Assembly: GCF_001651805.1 (NCBI RefSeq)
Contig: NZ_CP015839.1
Span: 4,154,001 to 4,218,000, forward strand
Direction of reading: 5' to 3'
From: Marinobacterium aestuarii
Lineage (GTDB): Bacteria > Pseudomonadota > Gammaproteobacteria > Pseudomonadales > Balneatricaceae
Length of the DNA stretch: 64,000 nucleotides
In this document: piece after piece, positions 36,959 to 45,697 of the stretch
How positions within the stretch are numbered: position 1 is the first letter of the stretch
Layout: each line of letters begins with the position of its first letter
The notes under the pieces: generated by a model
Databases searched by the model: none
The model's input: only the letters and a program-made list of their open reading frames with translations
Told to the model about the DNA's origin: nothing
Program-made: the position numbers and the translations under genes

Positions 36959-37083
36959 GTTCACCTCCTGCGCAAACCAGGGCAGACATCGAGAGCCGCC
37001 GGCCTGCTATGATTCATAAGGATTTAACAAACCCTAAGCATAGAAGCCGGTCGCCTTGGTCGCCCTGCCCACAGAAGGCCAAT

Positions 37084-37527
37084 ATGAAAAAGAATTCCCG
37101 ACTAACCTGGTGGATCCCCGCGCTCTTGTACCTGGCGGGCTGCAGCTCACAGGCGCCCTCCGATCTCGGATTGCACGACGGCCGCCTCGCGCCCTGCCCC
37201 GGTACACCCAACTGCGTGGGCAGCGAATATCCCGATAGTGCCGAGTGGGTTGCACCGCTGAACTTTTCAGACCCGGCGCCCCAGGCCTGGGCGCGGTTGC
37301 AAGCGCGCGTTCAGGCCCAGGGCGGGCAGATTGAAAGCGTCAGCGATATCTATATGTGGGCGACCTATCGCAGTAAGCTGCTGCGCTTTATCGATGATGT
37401 GGAGTTCCGCCTGGATGCCGAACAGCAGCGGATTCAGCTGCGTTCGGCCTCGCGCCTGGGCTATTCCGATCTGGGCGTCAACCGTGAACGTATCGAGGCC
37501 CTGCGCAGCACCTTCGCCACCGAATAG
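37084..37527 (+). CDS. DUF1499 lipoprotein
   Basis: 147 residues. Lipobox WIPALLYLAGCSSQ places the lipidated Cys near residue 20. The DUF1499 hallmarks LAPCPGTPNCVGSEYPD and DIYMWATYRSKLLRFIDDVE follow, then IQLRSASRLGYSDLGVNRER. Envelope location; function unknown. The true start is at 37084 after the longer frame's unsupported extension. Confidence 0.85.
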   Translation: MKKNSRLTWWIPALLYLAGCSSQAPSDLGLHDGRLAPCPGTPNCVGSEYPDSAEWVAPLNFSDPAPQAWARLQARVQAQGGQIESVSDIYMWATYRSKLLRFIDDVEFRLDAEQQRIQLRSASRLGYSDLGVNRERIEALRSTFATE

Positions 37528-37539
37528 CCCAGGCACGGC

Positions 37540-38832
37540 TCACCACATCAGGTTCGGCAACCAGAGAACGATCTGCGGCAAGGCCATCAGCAGCAGCGTA
37601 AACAGCAGCATGATGCCGGCATAGGGCAGCGCGCCCCACATCACATCCTTGATGGGGCCATTGTCCTTGCGTACGCTCTGTACCACGAACAGGTTCATGC
37701 CCACCGGCGGCGTGATCATGCCCAGCTCGCACATCAGCACCACGAAAACACCGAACCAGACCGGATCTATACCCAGCGCCACCACGATCGGGTAAACCAC
37801 AGGGATGGTTACCACTTGCATGGACAGCACATCCATAAACATGCCCAGCAGCAAATAGAACAACATCAGAATCAACAGCAAACTGATCTGGGACAAGCCG
37901 AAGCCACTGACCCAGTGCGTCAGGTCGTCAATCACCCCGGTAATGCTAACCGTCAGATTCAGCAAAAATGCCGCCGTGATGATCAGCATAATCATGCCGG
38001 TAATGCGTGCCGTCTGCATGAAGCAGGCTTCCAGAAAAGCACCGTTCAGGCGCCCTGCACGCCAGGTGAGCAGGAGCGCGGCCACGACACCTAATGCTGC
38101 CGACTCCGTGGCCGTGGCAATACCAAAGTAAATGCTGCCCATGACAATGCCAAAGATAATCAGTGGCGGCACCAGGTCCACCGAGGCGCTGAGCTTTTGG
38201 GCCAGCGGCAGGCTGGCTTCGCGCAAGCCACCCTGCTGGCGATTGCTCCAGAAGATATAGGCCATGAATGCCAGACTCAGCAGCAACCCAGGCAGCAAAC
38301 CCGCCATAAACAGCTTGCCGATGGAATTGTTGGTCATGGAACCGTACACCAGCAGATTGACGCTCGGCGGAATCAGAATCCCCAGGGTACCCCCTGCCGC
38401 CAGACTCCCCAGTGCCTGACGCATGGGATAACCACGGGCCTGCAACGGCGGCAACGCCACTGTACCAATAGTGGCGGCGGTCGCTACGGATGAGCCTGAG
38501 GTCGCCGAAAACAGCGCACAGCAACCAATATTGGTGTGCAGCAGGCCACCGGGCAGACGCCCGAGCCAGGCGGCCATCGCCTGATACATCCTATCGGCGA
38601 TGCCGCTGCGCAACATTAGTTCACCCAGCAGAATAAACAGCGGAATGGCGGTTAGAATATTTTCGTTCTGCACACTCCAGATCACAGCGCCGGCCGACTG
38701 AATAAAGGGCCAGCCGAACACTAGGGCACCGGATATACCGCCCACCGCCACCATGCTTACAGCAATGGGCATGCCTAGCAGAATCAGCCCCAGCATCAGA
38801 CCAAAGGCAACGAACACCAGCATTACGGTCAT
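37540..38832 (-). CDS. dctM: TRAP transporter large permease subunit (DctM)
   Basis: 430 residues, about twelve membrane helices. MVAVGGISGALVFGWPF and the loop GILIPPSVNLLVYGSMTNNS are typical, as is LGMFMDVLSMQVVTIPVVYP near the C-terminus. With DctQ and DctP it imports a carboxylate or similar anion using an ion gradient. It overlaps dctQ by 4 bp (ATGA). Confidence 0.92.
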   Translation of the reverse strand: MTVMLVFVAFGLMLGLILLGMPIAVSMVAVGGISGALVFGWPFIQSAGAVIWSVQNENILTAIPLFILLGELMLRSGIADRMYQAMAAWLGRLPGGLLHTNIGCCALFSATSGSSVATAATIGTVALPPLQARGYPMRQALGSLAAGGTLGILIPPSVNLLVYGSMTNNSIGKLFMAGLLPGLLLSLAFMAYIFWSNRQQGGLREASLPLAQKLSASVDLVPPLIIFGIVMGSIYFGIATATESAALGVVAALLLTWRAGRLNGAFLEACFMQTARITGMIMLIITAAFLLNLTVSITGVIDDLTHWVSGFGLSQISLLLILMLFYLLLGMFMDVLSMQVVTIPVVYPIVVALGIDPVWFGVFVVLMCELGMITPPVGMNLFVVQSVRKDNGPIKDVMWGALPYAGIMLLFTLLLMALPQIVLWLPNLMW

Positions 38833-39455
38833 GAAGCCACCTCGGATACTTTTGACGCGGTTTTTGTCGAAGCGGGTTCTACGGCCAGGGCCTGTGAGCC
38901 GTTGCGCCGGGCCAGGTCAGCCAGCTCCTGCTGCAGTTCCTCATTCAGCCCCCGCGGACTGAACTCGCGGGTGAATTCAGCCCCCCGTCCTCCCAATAGC
39001 AGCCACAGCGCCCGACCCGCCAGCGTCAGGGCACAGAGGGCAAACAGCAGCAAGCCTGCAAACCAGGCCGACTGCGGATAAATCAGCGGCGTAGCCCAGG
39101 GTGTCTGGGCCCGGCTGCCATAATCCAGGGTTTCGAAAATCACGATCCAGGCCATCCAACACAACACCGCGGCCAGTGCGGCCAGCAGCAGCGCCGACAG
39201 CAGATTCAGCGCCGCCCGCCCACCCGCGGGCACGCGGCGGTGAATCAGATCAATGCGAATATGATTGCGATCCAGTAACGCCAGGGTAAAGGCGATGGTC
39301 GAACCGATCGCCAGGGCATAACCGCCCAGTTCATCGACACCTTGCAGCGAGGTGCTGAACAGTTTTCGCAGCAGGGTTTCCAGCGTGATCATCACCGACA
39401 ACCCCACAAAGATCGCGCCGAACAGCAATGCGGCTATGCGTTCCGTGTTTTTCAT
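38829..39455 (-). CDS. dctQ: TRAP transporter small permease subunit (DctQ)
   Basis: 208 residues with four membrane helices in the first 155 (GAIFVGLSVMITLETLLRKL, then LGGYALAIGSTIAFTLALLD). The conserved NHIRIDLIHRRVP segment follows, as in DctQ proteins. The 50-residue polar C-terminal tail is longer than usual. It lies between dctP and dctM in the same operon. Confidence 0.9.
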   Translation of the reverse strand: MKNTERIAALLFGAIFVGLSVMITLETLLRKLFSTSLQGVDELGGYALAIGSTIAFTLALLDRNHIRIDLIHRRVPAGGRAALNLLSALLLAALAAVLCWMAWIVIFETLDYGSRAQTPWATPLIYPQSAWFAGLLLFALCALTLAGRALWLLLGGRGAEFTREFSPRGLNEELQQELADLARRNGSQALAVEPASTKTASKVSEVAS

Positions 39456-39537
39456 CCTTCACTCTCCCAGTGAAATCCGGCTGCAGCTGAGGTGACGTTA
39501 ATGCATCCACGCCGCCTCGGCTGCAAACCGCCTGTGG

Positions 39538-40575
39538 CTAAAACCCGACTCTGGCACCGAGCGCTGCACGCCAGTCGCTGGAGCATTCAGGGTTGGACTG
39601 ATCACAAATTTCGGCCCAGGTTGGGTAGGAAATGGCCTTCACAGCATCCTTCACCAAAGCAATGTCCGCGGCCGTTACTGGCACTTCGACCAGATCGAAC
39701 TTGTTGTTGTACAGGCAAGGCTCCTGACCGACATTGCAGCGCTTGGCATCTTCAAACAGCTCTTCGGAGTACTGCCAGATATCATCGGTCAGAGTGCTGA
39801 ACGCCTGCTCCAGCGTGCCCTGCTGTTCGGCGTTGAGCTTGCTCCAGCTGTTCAGGTTGACGCCATAGCCATTGATCGCCATCTGGAAACCCAGCGGCAA
39901 GACATGGGTTGTCACTTCAGGCCAGCCGGCTGAGTTGGCCGAGCTAGGGCCCGTGATGGCGCAGTCCACCACACCCAGCGCCAGGCTCTGGTGTACCTCG
40001 CCAAAACTCAACGGCACCGGAATCCCGCCCACCGAATCGATCACCGCCGCCAGGTTCTGGTCATAGACCCGCACCTTCAATCCCTTGATATCAGTCAGCT
40101 GAGTGATAGGCGAATTGCAGAACAGCACCTGGGGGCCAAAGGGCCAGATGCCCAGCAATTTGGTGTTGAAGCGCTCCTGCAAGCGCGCATCCACCACAGG
40201 GCCAAACGCCTTGGTGGTGGCAAGTCCGGCTTCATAAGTCGGGTTCAGCCCGACCAGATCAAGCCCGAGAATCGTCGGTTCGTCCCGCGATACCTGGGAA
40301 AATCGCAGTGAAACTATGTCAAACAAGCCGGACTTGAGCGTGCGCAACTCCTCCACATCCTTGATACCGGTGGTATCGAGGGGCTTGAAATTCACCTCCA
40401 GTGGCAGCCCGGTACTTTGGGCGAGGTTTTCAAAAAACGGCTTTTCCTTTTCCTGCTGAATCAACCCGGTCGCCCCCGGCTGGCCCAGCACCTTGAGTTC
40501 AATGATTTCGCTCGCCCACACCGGTGTAGTAGCGAGGCCAACGGCCAGAGCGGCGCTGATAACTGTCTTTTTCAT
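39538..40575 (-). CDS. dctP: TRAP transporter substrate-binding protein (DctP)
   Basis: 345 residues with signal peptide (VISAALAVGLATTPVWA). IKDVEELRTLKSGLFDIVSL and the segment DIKGLKVRVYDQNLAAVIDS with its conserved Arg (substrate carboxylate anchor) are DctP features. GEVHQSLALGVVDCAITGP follows. First gene of dctP-dctQ-dctM. Two extra Cys pairs near the C-terminus (RCNVGQEPC, CDQSNPEC) may form disulfides. Substrate not predictable. ATG at 40575 chosen for the signal peptide. Confidence 0.9.
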   Translation of the reverse strand: MKKTVISAALAVGLATTPVWASEIIELKVLGQPGATGLIQQEKEKPFFENLAQSTGLPLEVNFKPLDTTGIKDVEELRTLKSGLFDIVSLRFSQVSRDEPTILGLDLVGLNPTYEAGLATTKAFGPVVDARLQERFNTKLLGIWPFGPQVLFCNSPITQLTDIKGLKVRVYDQNLAAVIDSVGGIPVPLSFGEVHQSLALGVVDCAITGPSSANSAGWPEVTTHVLPLGFQMAINGYGVNLNSWSKLNAEQQGTLEQAFSTLTDDIWQYSEELFEDAKRCNVGQEPCLYNNKFDLVEVPVTAADIALVKDAVKAISYPTWAEICDQSNPECSSDWRAALGARVGF

Positions 40576-41037
40576 AGTCCGGTCCCCTGCATGCGTAAAA
40601 GTACTGCCATCTGTACGACAGCAACTCTGTTGACGCAGCCCGGCTGTACCTCCTGTGCCGGTCTGCGTGACTGCCAGGGAACAGAGCAAAGCCTATACCA
40701 ATTATGAATAATGAATTACATGATATAATAACTTATTGTTTTAAATGAATTTAATACCTTCACACACTGGTGTGATAGCAGACGAAGACTTACAGCCCTG
40801 TTAGGGCTGCACCACGATTGTGCATTTGCAGAACACAAAGGTGCAGGTGTAGCATGCAGGCCGCGTCGCAGGTCCGGCGCCGCACGCGCACAGGAAACAG
40901 CTGCCTTAACAGTGCCCGACAGATTCTATTTACTGGCTTCTGTATCCCCTGTCCTGTTACCGGCAGCCGGGTTCAATAGCCTGCAGGCGGCCTGGGCCGT
41001 ACACCCATAAAAACCTTTTCAGTGGGCGAGGATCGCA
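40576..41037. promoter_or_regulatory. Divergent control region between TRAP operon and SMR gene
   Basis: It contains an AT-rich core (40690-40760), the interrupted palindrome CACAC-TG-GTGTG (40763-40774) and a CAGCCCT-GTT-AGGGCTG hairpin (40793-40809). No gene is apparent. A TRAP-operon promoter is expected within the AT-rich stretch, but no pair of hexamers stood out. Confidence 0.4.
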
Positions 41038-41367
41038 ATGCACTGGTTCTATCTGATAATTGCCATTATTGCCGAGGTCATAGGTACTTCGGCGCTCAAG
41101 GCGGCCGACGGTTTCACCCGCCCAGGCCCCTCGGTGCTGGTCGTCATCGCCTATGGAATATCGTTTCTGTGCCTGTCGCTAACCCTGCGTACCCTGCCCG
41201 TCGGCATTGCCTATGCGGTTTGGTCCGGTGTGGGGGTGGTGCTGGTCACCATTGTCGCCTGGTTCCTGTATCAGCAACGCCTCGACTGGCCCGCAGTACT
41301 GGGTATAGGCCTGATTCTGTCAGGCGTGATGGTGCTGAACCTGTTTTCCAACATGTCCGGCCACTGA
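41038..41367 (+). CDS. Small multidrug resistance (SMR) efflux protein
   Basis: 109 residues, four membrane helices. The essential Glu14 is in IIAIIAEVIGTSALKAADG, and the third helix motif LPVGIAYAVWSGVGVVLV and fourth helix GIGLILSGVMVLNLFS match EmrE/QacE. It exchanges protons for cationic compounds or biocides. GGCGAGGA precedes the ATG. Guanidinium export (Gdx type) is less likely because of the EmrE-like motifs, but is not excluded. Confidence 0.9.
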   Translation: MHWFYLIIAIIAEVIGTSALKAADGFTRPGPSVLVVIAYGISFLCLSLTLRTLPVGIAYAVWSGVGVVLVTIVAWFLYQQRLDWPAVLGIGLILSGVMVLNLFSNMSGH

Positions 41368-41436
41368 TGCAACCGGTAAGCCGCTGAATAATCTGGTAAT
41401 CTCTAGCAGCAATCAGCATCTGACAAAGGCTGCCCA

Positions 41437-42051
41437 ATGCCACGGACATCCAGACAACTCACCCTGTGCAGCCTGATCGCAGCCTCGCTTCTGGCCGGCT
41501 GCAGCAGCTCACCGCCCCGCAAGCCCGATAACCTGTGCGCCATTTTCGAAGAAAAAACTGACTGGTACGCCGCCGCGCTAGACATGAACAAGCGCTGGGG
41601 CACGCCGGTGCATGTACCCATGGCCATCATGTACCAGGAATCCGGCTTTCGGCATGATGCCCGCCCGCCCATGCGCTGGTTCCTCGGTCTGGTCCCCTAC
41701 GGCCGGGCCAGCTCCGCCTATGGCTACAGCCAGGCCAAGACCAGCACCTGGAGCGATTATCAACGGGAAAGCAACAATGGCTGGTCGTCCCGGGATGATT
41801 TTGCCGATGCCATCGACTTTGTCGGCTGGTATACCCATAAAACCCAGTCACAGACCGGTGTTTCCAAGTGGGATGCCCGCAACCAGTATCTGGCCTATCA
41901 CGAAGGCTGGGGCGGTTACCGCAGTGGCAGTTACAACCGCAAAGCCTGGCTGATCGGCGTCGCCAACAAGGTCGACCAGCGCTCCAAGCGCTATGCCAGC
42001 CAGTACAATCAGTGCAAAGACAACCTCAGCACTAGCGGCTGGTTCTGGTAG
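41437..42051 (+). CDS. Lytic-transglycosylase-like lipoprotein
   Basis: 204 residues. Lipobox LIAASLLAGCSSS. An SLT-like domain has the catalytic Glu in VPMAIMYQESGFRHDARPP, then SSAYGYSQAKTSTWSDYQRE and NQYLAYHEGWGGYRSGSYNR, which mirrors the lysozyme-fold sequence of transglycosylases. It probably cleaves peptidoglycan from the outer membrane. It is shorter than Slt70 or MltC. Separate transcription likely. Confidence 0.8.
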   Translation: MPRTSRQLTLCSLIAASLLAGCSSSPPRKPDNLCAIFEEKTDWYAAALDMNKRWGTPVHVPMAIMYQESGFRHDARPPMRWFLGLVPYGRASSAYGYSQAKTSTWSDYQRESNNGWSSRDDFADAIDFVGWYTHKTQSQTGVSKWDARNQYLAYHEGWGGYRSGSYNRKAWLIGVANKVDQRSKRYASQYNQCKDNLSTSGWFW

Positions 42052-42186
42052 CCCAGACCCGGCCGTATGTACCCTAGCGATACTTATCCTTCTGCCTTAG
42101 CGGCAACCCCGTCATATACAGAACCTGGCTAACGCCTTCTGGCCGGCTGTGCAGGCCCCTTTTCGTCTTTTCCCTCTATTGCCCTT

Positions 42187-42272
42187 GATACCCCTGATAC
42201 CCCTGATACCCCTGCTATTGCGCCTGCGTTTTCCGTCCTTTCGCCCAGCCTGTCCCTTGAGCCCCCCCCCCC
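42187..42272. repeat. 9-bp tandem repeat and an 11-C homopolymer
   Basis: GATACCCCT occurs three times in tandem at 42187-42213. A run of eleven C follows at 42262-42272. Both lie in non-coding DNA; poly-C runs of this length are slippage prone. Confidence 0.8.
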
Positions 42273-42281
42273 TGTGCGGGT

Positions 42282-42591
42282 AGCTGCGTTGTTTCAACAC
42301 GGCAATAAATCAAAATTATTATTACGATTAATCAAAAATATTAAATTGATGAGTCTATATATGCATTTAAGTTCTAAAGGCCTGTTTTTATTATTTTTAT
42401 TTTATTTATATAAATCAATTACTTACAAGACCCATTCGACAACGACAAACAAACCCTGAAAATAATTTAAAAACCTTTTAAAAACAATAATTTAAAAGCT
42501 TCCTAACAGCGCCTTAAAATTGCGATAAATCATTTAGGTATATATAATTATCACTAATCAATAAATGATTAATCAAATAGGAATTAAGAGA
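42282..42591. other. AT-rich non-coding stretch upstream of a small orphan gene
   Basis: About 310 bp with GC near 25-30%, against roughly 60% around it. It is full of T- and A-runs (for example TTATTATTTTTATTTTATTT). Its composition suggests acquired DNA or a silenced promoter (H-NS-type target). No other gene found; short frames here lack Shine-Dalgarno sites. Confidence 0.6.
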
Positions 42592-42849
42592 ATGCAGGAA
42601 AGAGAGATAAAACTTCTTTTCAAGGCGGGCGTATTCGATTCCTGCCAGGCGATTCCGGTCTCGATGGCCCGGGGCTGGACGCTCAAATTTGTCGCCAAGG
42701 ACAATGAGGTGGTGACGCTGGATCTGCAGCGCAGCAAGTCCGAACGTGAATTCAAGAGCCTGGATGGCGCGGCGGCCGTAGCCCGGCGCATCGGCTTTGA
42801 ATGGCTGAATGTGCAGATTGGGGATTTAAAGTGGCGTGAAAAGATGTAG
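42592..42849 (+). CDS. Small protein of unknown function in AT-rich pocket
   Basis: 85 residues: QEREIKLLFKAGVFDSCQAI then GWTLKFVAKDNEVVTLDLQR, and a Lys/Arg-rich middle before SLDGAAAVARRIGFEWLNVQ. It is reminiscent of small plasmid- or island-borne proteins in pseudomonads, though I cannot name a family. AAGAGA lies 1-6 bp before the ATG at 42592; an upstream ATG at 42565 is possible. Codon use is ordinary although the upstream DNA is AT-rich. Confidence 0.5.
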   Translation: MQEREIKLLFKAGVFDSCQAIPVSMARGWTLKFVAKDNEVVTLDLQRSKSEREFKSLDGAAAVARRIGFEWLNVQIGDLKWREKM

Positions 42850-42945
42850 TCAGCGGCATTGCACCGCCGACTATTGTCACCTAACGCCTGAAAATACTGT
42901 GGAGTCGCCCTGGCACCGAGGGTGGTTCAGCGACGCCTGAGAGCC

Positions 42946-43602
42946 CTACAGAGCGCCTGAGTCGCGCAACAGCGCCACCAGCTGATCCGCGATAGCGGCG
43001 TAGCCCGCTGCATTGGGATGGATCTGATCGGACTTGAGCGCAGGATCAGACAGAGCCTCAGCGATGGCGTCGGGCAGATACACCAGGCCATACTCTTCAG
43101 CCAGATCGGCGTAGAAACCCGCGGTTCGCACCAGCAGTGTCGGTTTGGGCACCCCCAGCAAGACCACCTGAGCGCCCTGCGCCTGTGCCAGCTCGATCAT
43201 GCCGGCCAGCTGGCTACGGATAGGCTCCTCAGGCTGCCCGCGCAACAGGTTGTTGCCGCCATGACACAGCAACACCAATGCAACAGAATCTTGCTGCAGC
43301 AATGACTGCAAGCGCACCAAGCCGTCTTCGGCAAGCTCTCCAGGCACACCTGCGTTAAGCAGATCCCAGCCCGTCGCCTCGGCCACACGCGCAGGATAGC
43401 TTTGATCGGACGTAGCGCCAGTACCAAAAGTCAGGCTGTCGCCAAAGGCCAGCACCCGGGTGCCGGGGGCAAAGTACGGCAACTCCGGCTCCCGGCTGCA
43501 GCCCGCCAGCAGCACGCCAAGACACAGTAGCCAGAAGACGCCCCCTGCCGGTCGGCGCAGCCAGGGCGCTGCAAGCGATGTAGCCCGCAGCAGCCGACTC
43601 AT
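42946..43602 (-). CDS. GDSL/SGNH lipase-like lipoprotein (TesA-like)
   Basis: 218 residues. Signal with lipobox LLCLGVLLAGCSRE. SGNH blocks: VLAFGDSLTFGTGATSDQSYP (Ser), VPGELAEDG (Gly), CHGGNNLLRG (Asn) and SDQIHPNAAGY (Asp-His). It resembles arylesterase/TesA hydrolases but is membrane-anchored. Its ATG overlaps the SlyD-like gene's stop by 4 bp, so they are coupled. Confidence 0.88.
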   Translation of the reverse strand: MSRLLRATSLAAPWLRRPAGGVFWLLCLGVLLAGCSREPELPYFAPGTRVLAFGDSLTFGTGATSDQSYPARVAEATGWDLLNAGVPGELAEDGLVRLQSLLQQDSVALVLLCHGGNNLLRGQPEEPIRSQLAGMIELAQAQGAQVVLLGVPKPTLLVRTAGFYADLAEEYGLVYLPDAIAEALSDPALKSDQIHPNAAGYAAIADQLVALLRDSGAL

Positions 43603-44075
43603 GCGGCGGTCTCTTCCAGCCGTCCCCTGGCGATCTCCGCCTCAGTCGCGGCGCGCACTGTGACGATCTCGATTTCGAAATCCAGGGTGCGGCCGGCATA
43701 GGGGTGATTGCTATCGACGGTAACGCCCTCATCATCGATATCCACTACTGTGGCCAACTCCAGCGTGCCTTCGTCATCTTCCAGCTGACAGCTAAAGCCG
43801 ATGCCAAAATCCTCCAGGCCCGCGAAGAAGGAAGGCTCCAGAGTGCGCACCTTGTCATCGTCATAGAGGCCGTAGCCCAGCTGCGGCGCAACTTTCAACC
43901 GCAGGGTCTCACCGGCCTCATGTCCCGCCATGGCCTGCTCCAGCCCGGCAATAATATTGGCGTGCCCGTGCAGGTATGGCAGGGCATCGCCGTCACGGGT
44001 ATCCACTTCCAGCACGCCGTCGTCATCGAACAGGCGGTAATGAAAACTGACAACGGTATTTTCGGCCACTTTCAT
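43599..44075 (-). CDS. SlyD-like FKBP-type peptidyl-prolyl isomerase
   Basis: 158 residues. FKBP fold with an IF (insert-in-flap) chaperone domain: VVSFHYRLFDDDGVLEVDTR, PYLHGHANIIAGLEQAM, then APQLGYGLYDDD, and DSNHPYAGRTLDFEIEI. It lacks the His/Cys-rich nickel tail of E. coli SlyD. A cytoplasmic folding helper. Part of a tight run with the esterase upstream and the GDSL lipase downstream. Confidence 0.88.
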   Translation of the reverse strand: MKVAENTVVSFHYRLFDDDGVLEVDTRDGDALPYLHGHANIIAGLEQAMAGHEAGETLRLKVAPQLGYGLYDDDKVRTLEPSFFAGLEDFGIGFSCQLEDDEGTLELATVVDIDDEGVTVDSNHPYAGRTLDFEIEIVTVRAATEAEIARGRLEETAA

Positions 44076-44079
44076 GGGT

Positions 44080-44757
44080 TTATTCCTCTTCAGACAAATG
44101 CTGTGTCAACCAGGTGCCCAGCTGCTGCAGCTCGGGCAGGCAGACTTCGTGGGCCATGGGGTAGTCGTGCCATTGCGGTGCCAGACCAAGGCCCTGCAAC
44201 GCTTCACGGGCGCGCTGCCCGAGCTGCAGCGGCACCACGTCGTCCTGGCTGCCATGGCAGATCAGAATCGGCAGCTCGGCGTTAACGGCATCCATCTCGG
44301 CGGCCATGCGATCGGCCGTGGCCAGGTAGGTCGACAGTGCCGCCACACCGCCGAGCTTTTTCGGATAGCGCAGTGCTGTGTGGTAGGCCACGGCGCCGCC
44401 CTGGGAAAAGCCGAACAGAAAGATGCGCTCACTCGGTACACCGCAGGCGATTTCCCGCTCGATCAGGTCCCCGATCTGCTGCGCCGAAACATCCAGCGAG
44501 GCCTGATCGATCTTGCGGTCGATATTCATTTCCAGAATGTCGTACCAGGCCGGCATGCGCATGCCACCGTTAACCGTCACCGGACGCACCGGCGCATTGG
44601 GAAACACGAAGCGTACGCCGGCATCGGCGGGCAATTCGAGATAGGGCACCACGGGCACAAAGTCACCGCCATCGGCACCCAGGCCGTGCAGCCAGATCAC
44701 GCTGGCACGCACCGGGCCTTCGGGTTCGCGGCTTTGGCAGGGCAGATAGGTCGTCAT
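44080..44757 (-). CDS. Carboxylesterase/phospholipase of the alpha/beta hydrolase fold
   Basis: 225 residues. VIWLHGLGADGGDFVPVVPY with oxyanion region, nucleophile elbow IFLFGFSQGGAVAYH (Ser), Asp in ICHGSQDDVVPLQLG and His in YPMAHEVCLPEL. Matches small carboxylesterases of pseudomonads that hydrolyse short-chain esters. GAGGA is 6 bp before the ATG at 44757; 9 bp separate it from the end of pdxH. Confidence 0.9.
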   Translation of the reverse strand: MTTYLPCQSREPEGPVRASVIWLHGLGADGGDFVPVVPYLELPADAGVRFVFPNAPVRPVTVNGGMRMPAWYDILEMNIDRKIDQASLDVSAQQIGDLIEREIACGVPSERIFLFGFSQGGAVAYHTALRYPKKLGGVAALSTYLATADRMAAEMDAVNAELPILICHGSQDDVVPLQLGQRAREALQGLGLAPQWHDYPMAHEVCLPELQQLGTWLTQHLSEEE

Positions 44758-44766
44758 GGTCAATCC

Positions 44767-45417
44767 TCAGGGCTGAAGTCGTTCGATGATCCAGGCAGCG
44801 TCCTGCAAGCGGTACCGCATGCGGTCGTGCAGCCGGCTTTCGCGGCCCTGCCAGAACTCAAAGGCCAGGGGCTGAAGACGATAACCGCCCCACTGTGCGG
44901 GCTTGGGCACCTGCCCATCGGGGTGCTGAGCACGCAAGGCCTCGACCCGCTGCTCCAGCGTCGCGCGGCTATCGACCACCGCACTCTGCTGCGACGCTGC
45001 GGCACTGAGGCGACTGCCCAGCGGGCGCGCGGCAAAATAACTCTGGGCCGAGGCGTCCGGCAGGCGCTCAACCACGCCACAGATGCGCACCTGACGCTCC
45101 AGCAGCGGCCAGTAGAACATCAGCTCGGCCTGCGGGTTCTCGACCAGATCCTGTCCCTTGTGGCTGCGGTAGTCGCTGTACCAGCAGAAACCCTCGGCAT
45201 CGAAATGCTTTAGCAGCACTATACGCGCCGACGGCATGCCGGTGGCATCAGCCGTCGCCAGGGTCATGGAGGTCGCATCCGTGGGCATCAGCACGCGGAT
45301 TTCACTCAGCCAGCGCCCAAACTGCTCCACCGGATCGGCCGCAAGATCCGCCCTCTCCAGCGCCTGGGCCTGATATTCCCGCCGCAGCGCCTTGTAGTCA
45401 CCTGTATTGTCGGTCAT
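44767..45417 (-). CDS. pdxH: Pyridoxamine 5'-phosphate oxidase
   Basis: 216 residues. FMN and substrate motifs: PSARIVLLKHFDAEGFCWYS, the SHKGQDLVENPQAELMFYWP segment, RQVRICGVVERLP and the C-terminal RLQPLAFEFWQGRESRLHDR. It oxidises pyridoxine or pyridoxamine phosphate to pyridoxal phosphate. First gene of a four-gene run pdxH-esterase-SlyD-like-lipase. Confidence 0.95.
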   Translation of the reverse strand: MTDNTGDYKALRREYQAQALERADLAADPVEQFGRWLSEIRVLMPTDATSMTLATADATGMPSARIVLLKHFDAEGFCWYSDYRSHKGQDLVENPQAELMFYWPLLERQVRICGVVERLPDASAQSYFAARPLGSRLSAAASQQSAVVDSRATLEQRVEALRAQHPDGQVPKPAQWGGYRLQPLAFEFWQGRESRLHDRMRYRLQDAAWIIERLQP

Positions 45418-45697
45418 GCAAATCCCCTGTGTCGCGCCCGCGTGCCGGCAGGCGCAGGCCTGATAATCACAAGCGCAGCACTATAGCGGATCAGGCTCAA
45501 GGCACAAGGGCTCAAACGGGCCTATAGGCGAAGGTTTGCGCCAAGGCAAAGATGATAGCTGCCACAATTTAGTGCCATCCTGTAGAGAACGGGCGCTGGG
45601 CAGCGGGAGGGAATCTGGCATACTGGAACCTTTGCTGTTGCCGGGCCTCTGATGCGCGACAACACACAGCGATCTCACGGAGACACAGACTCATACC

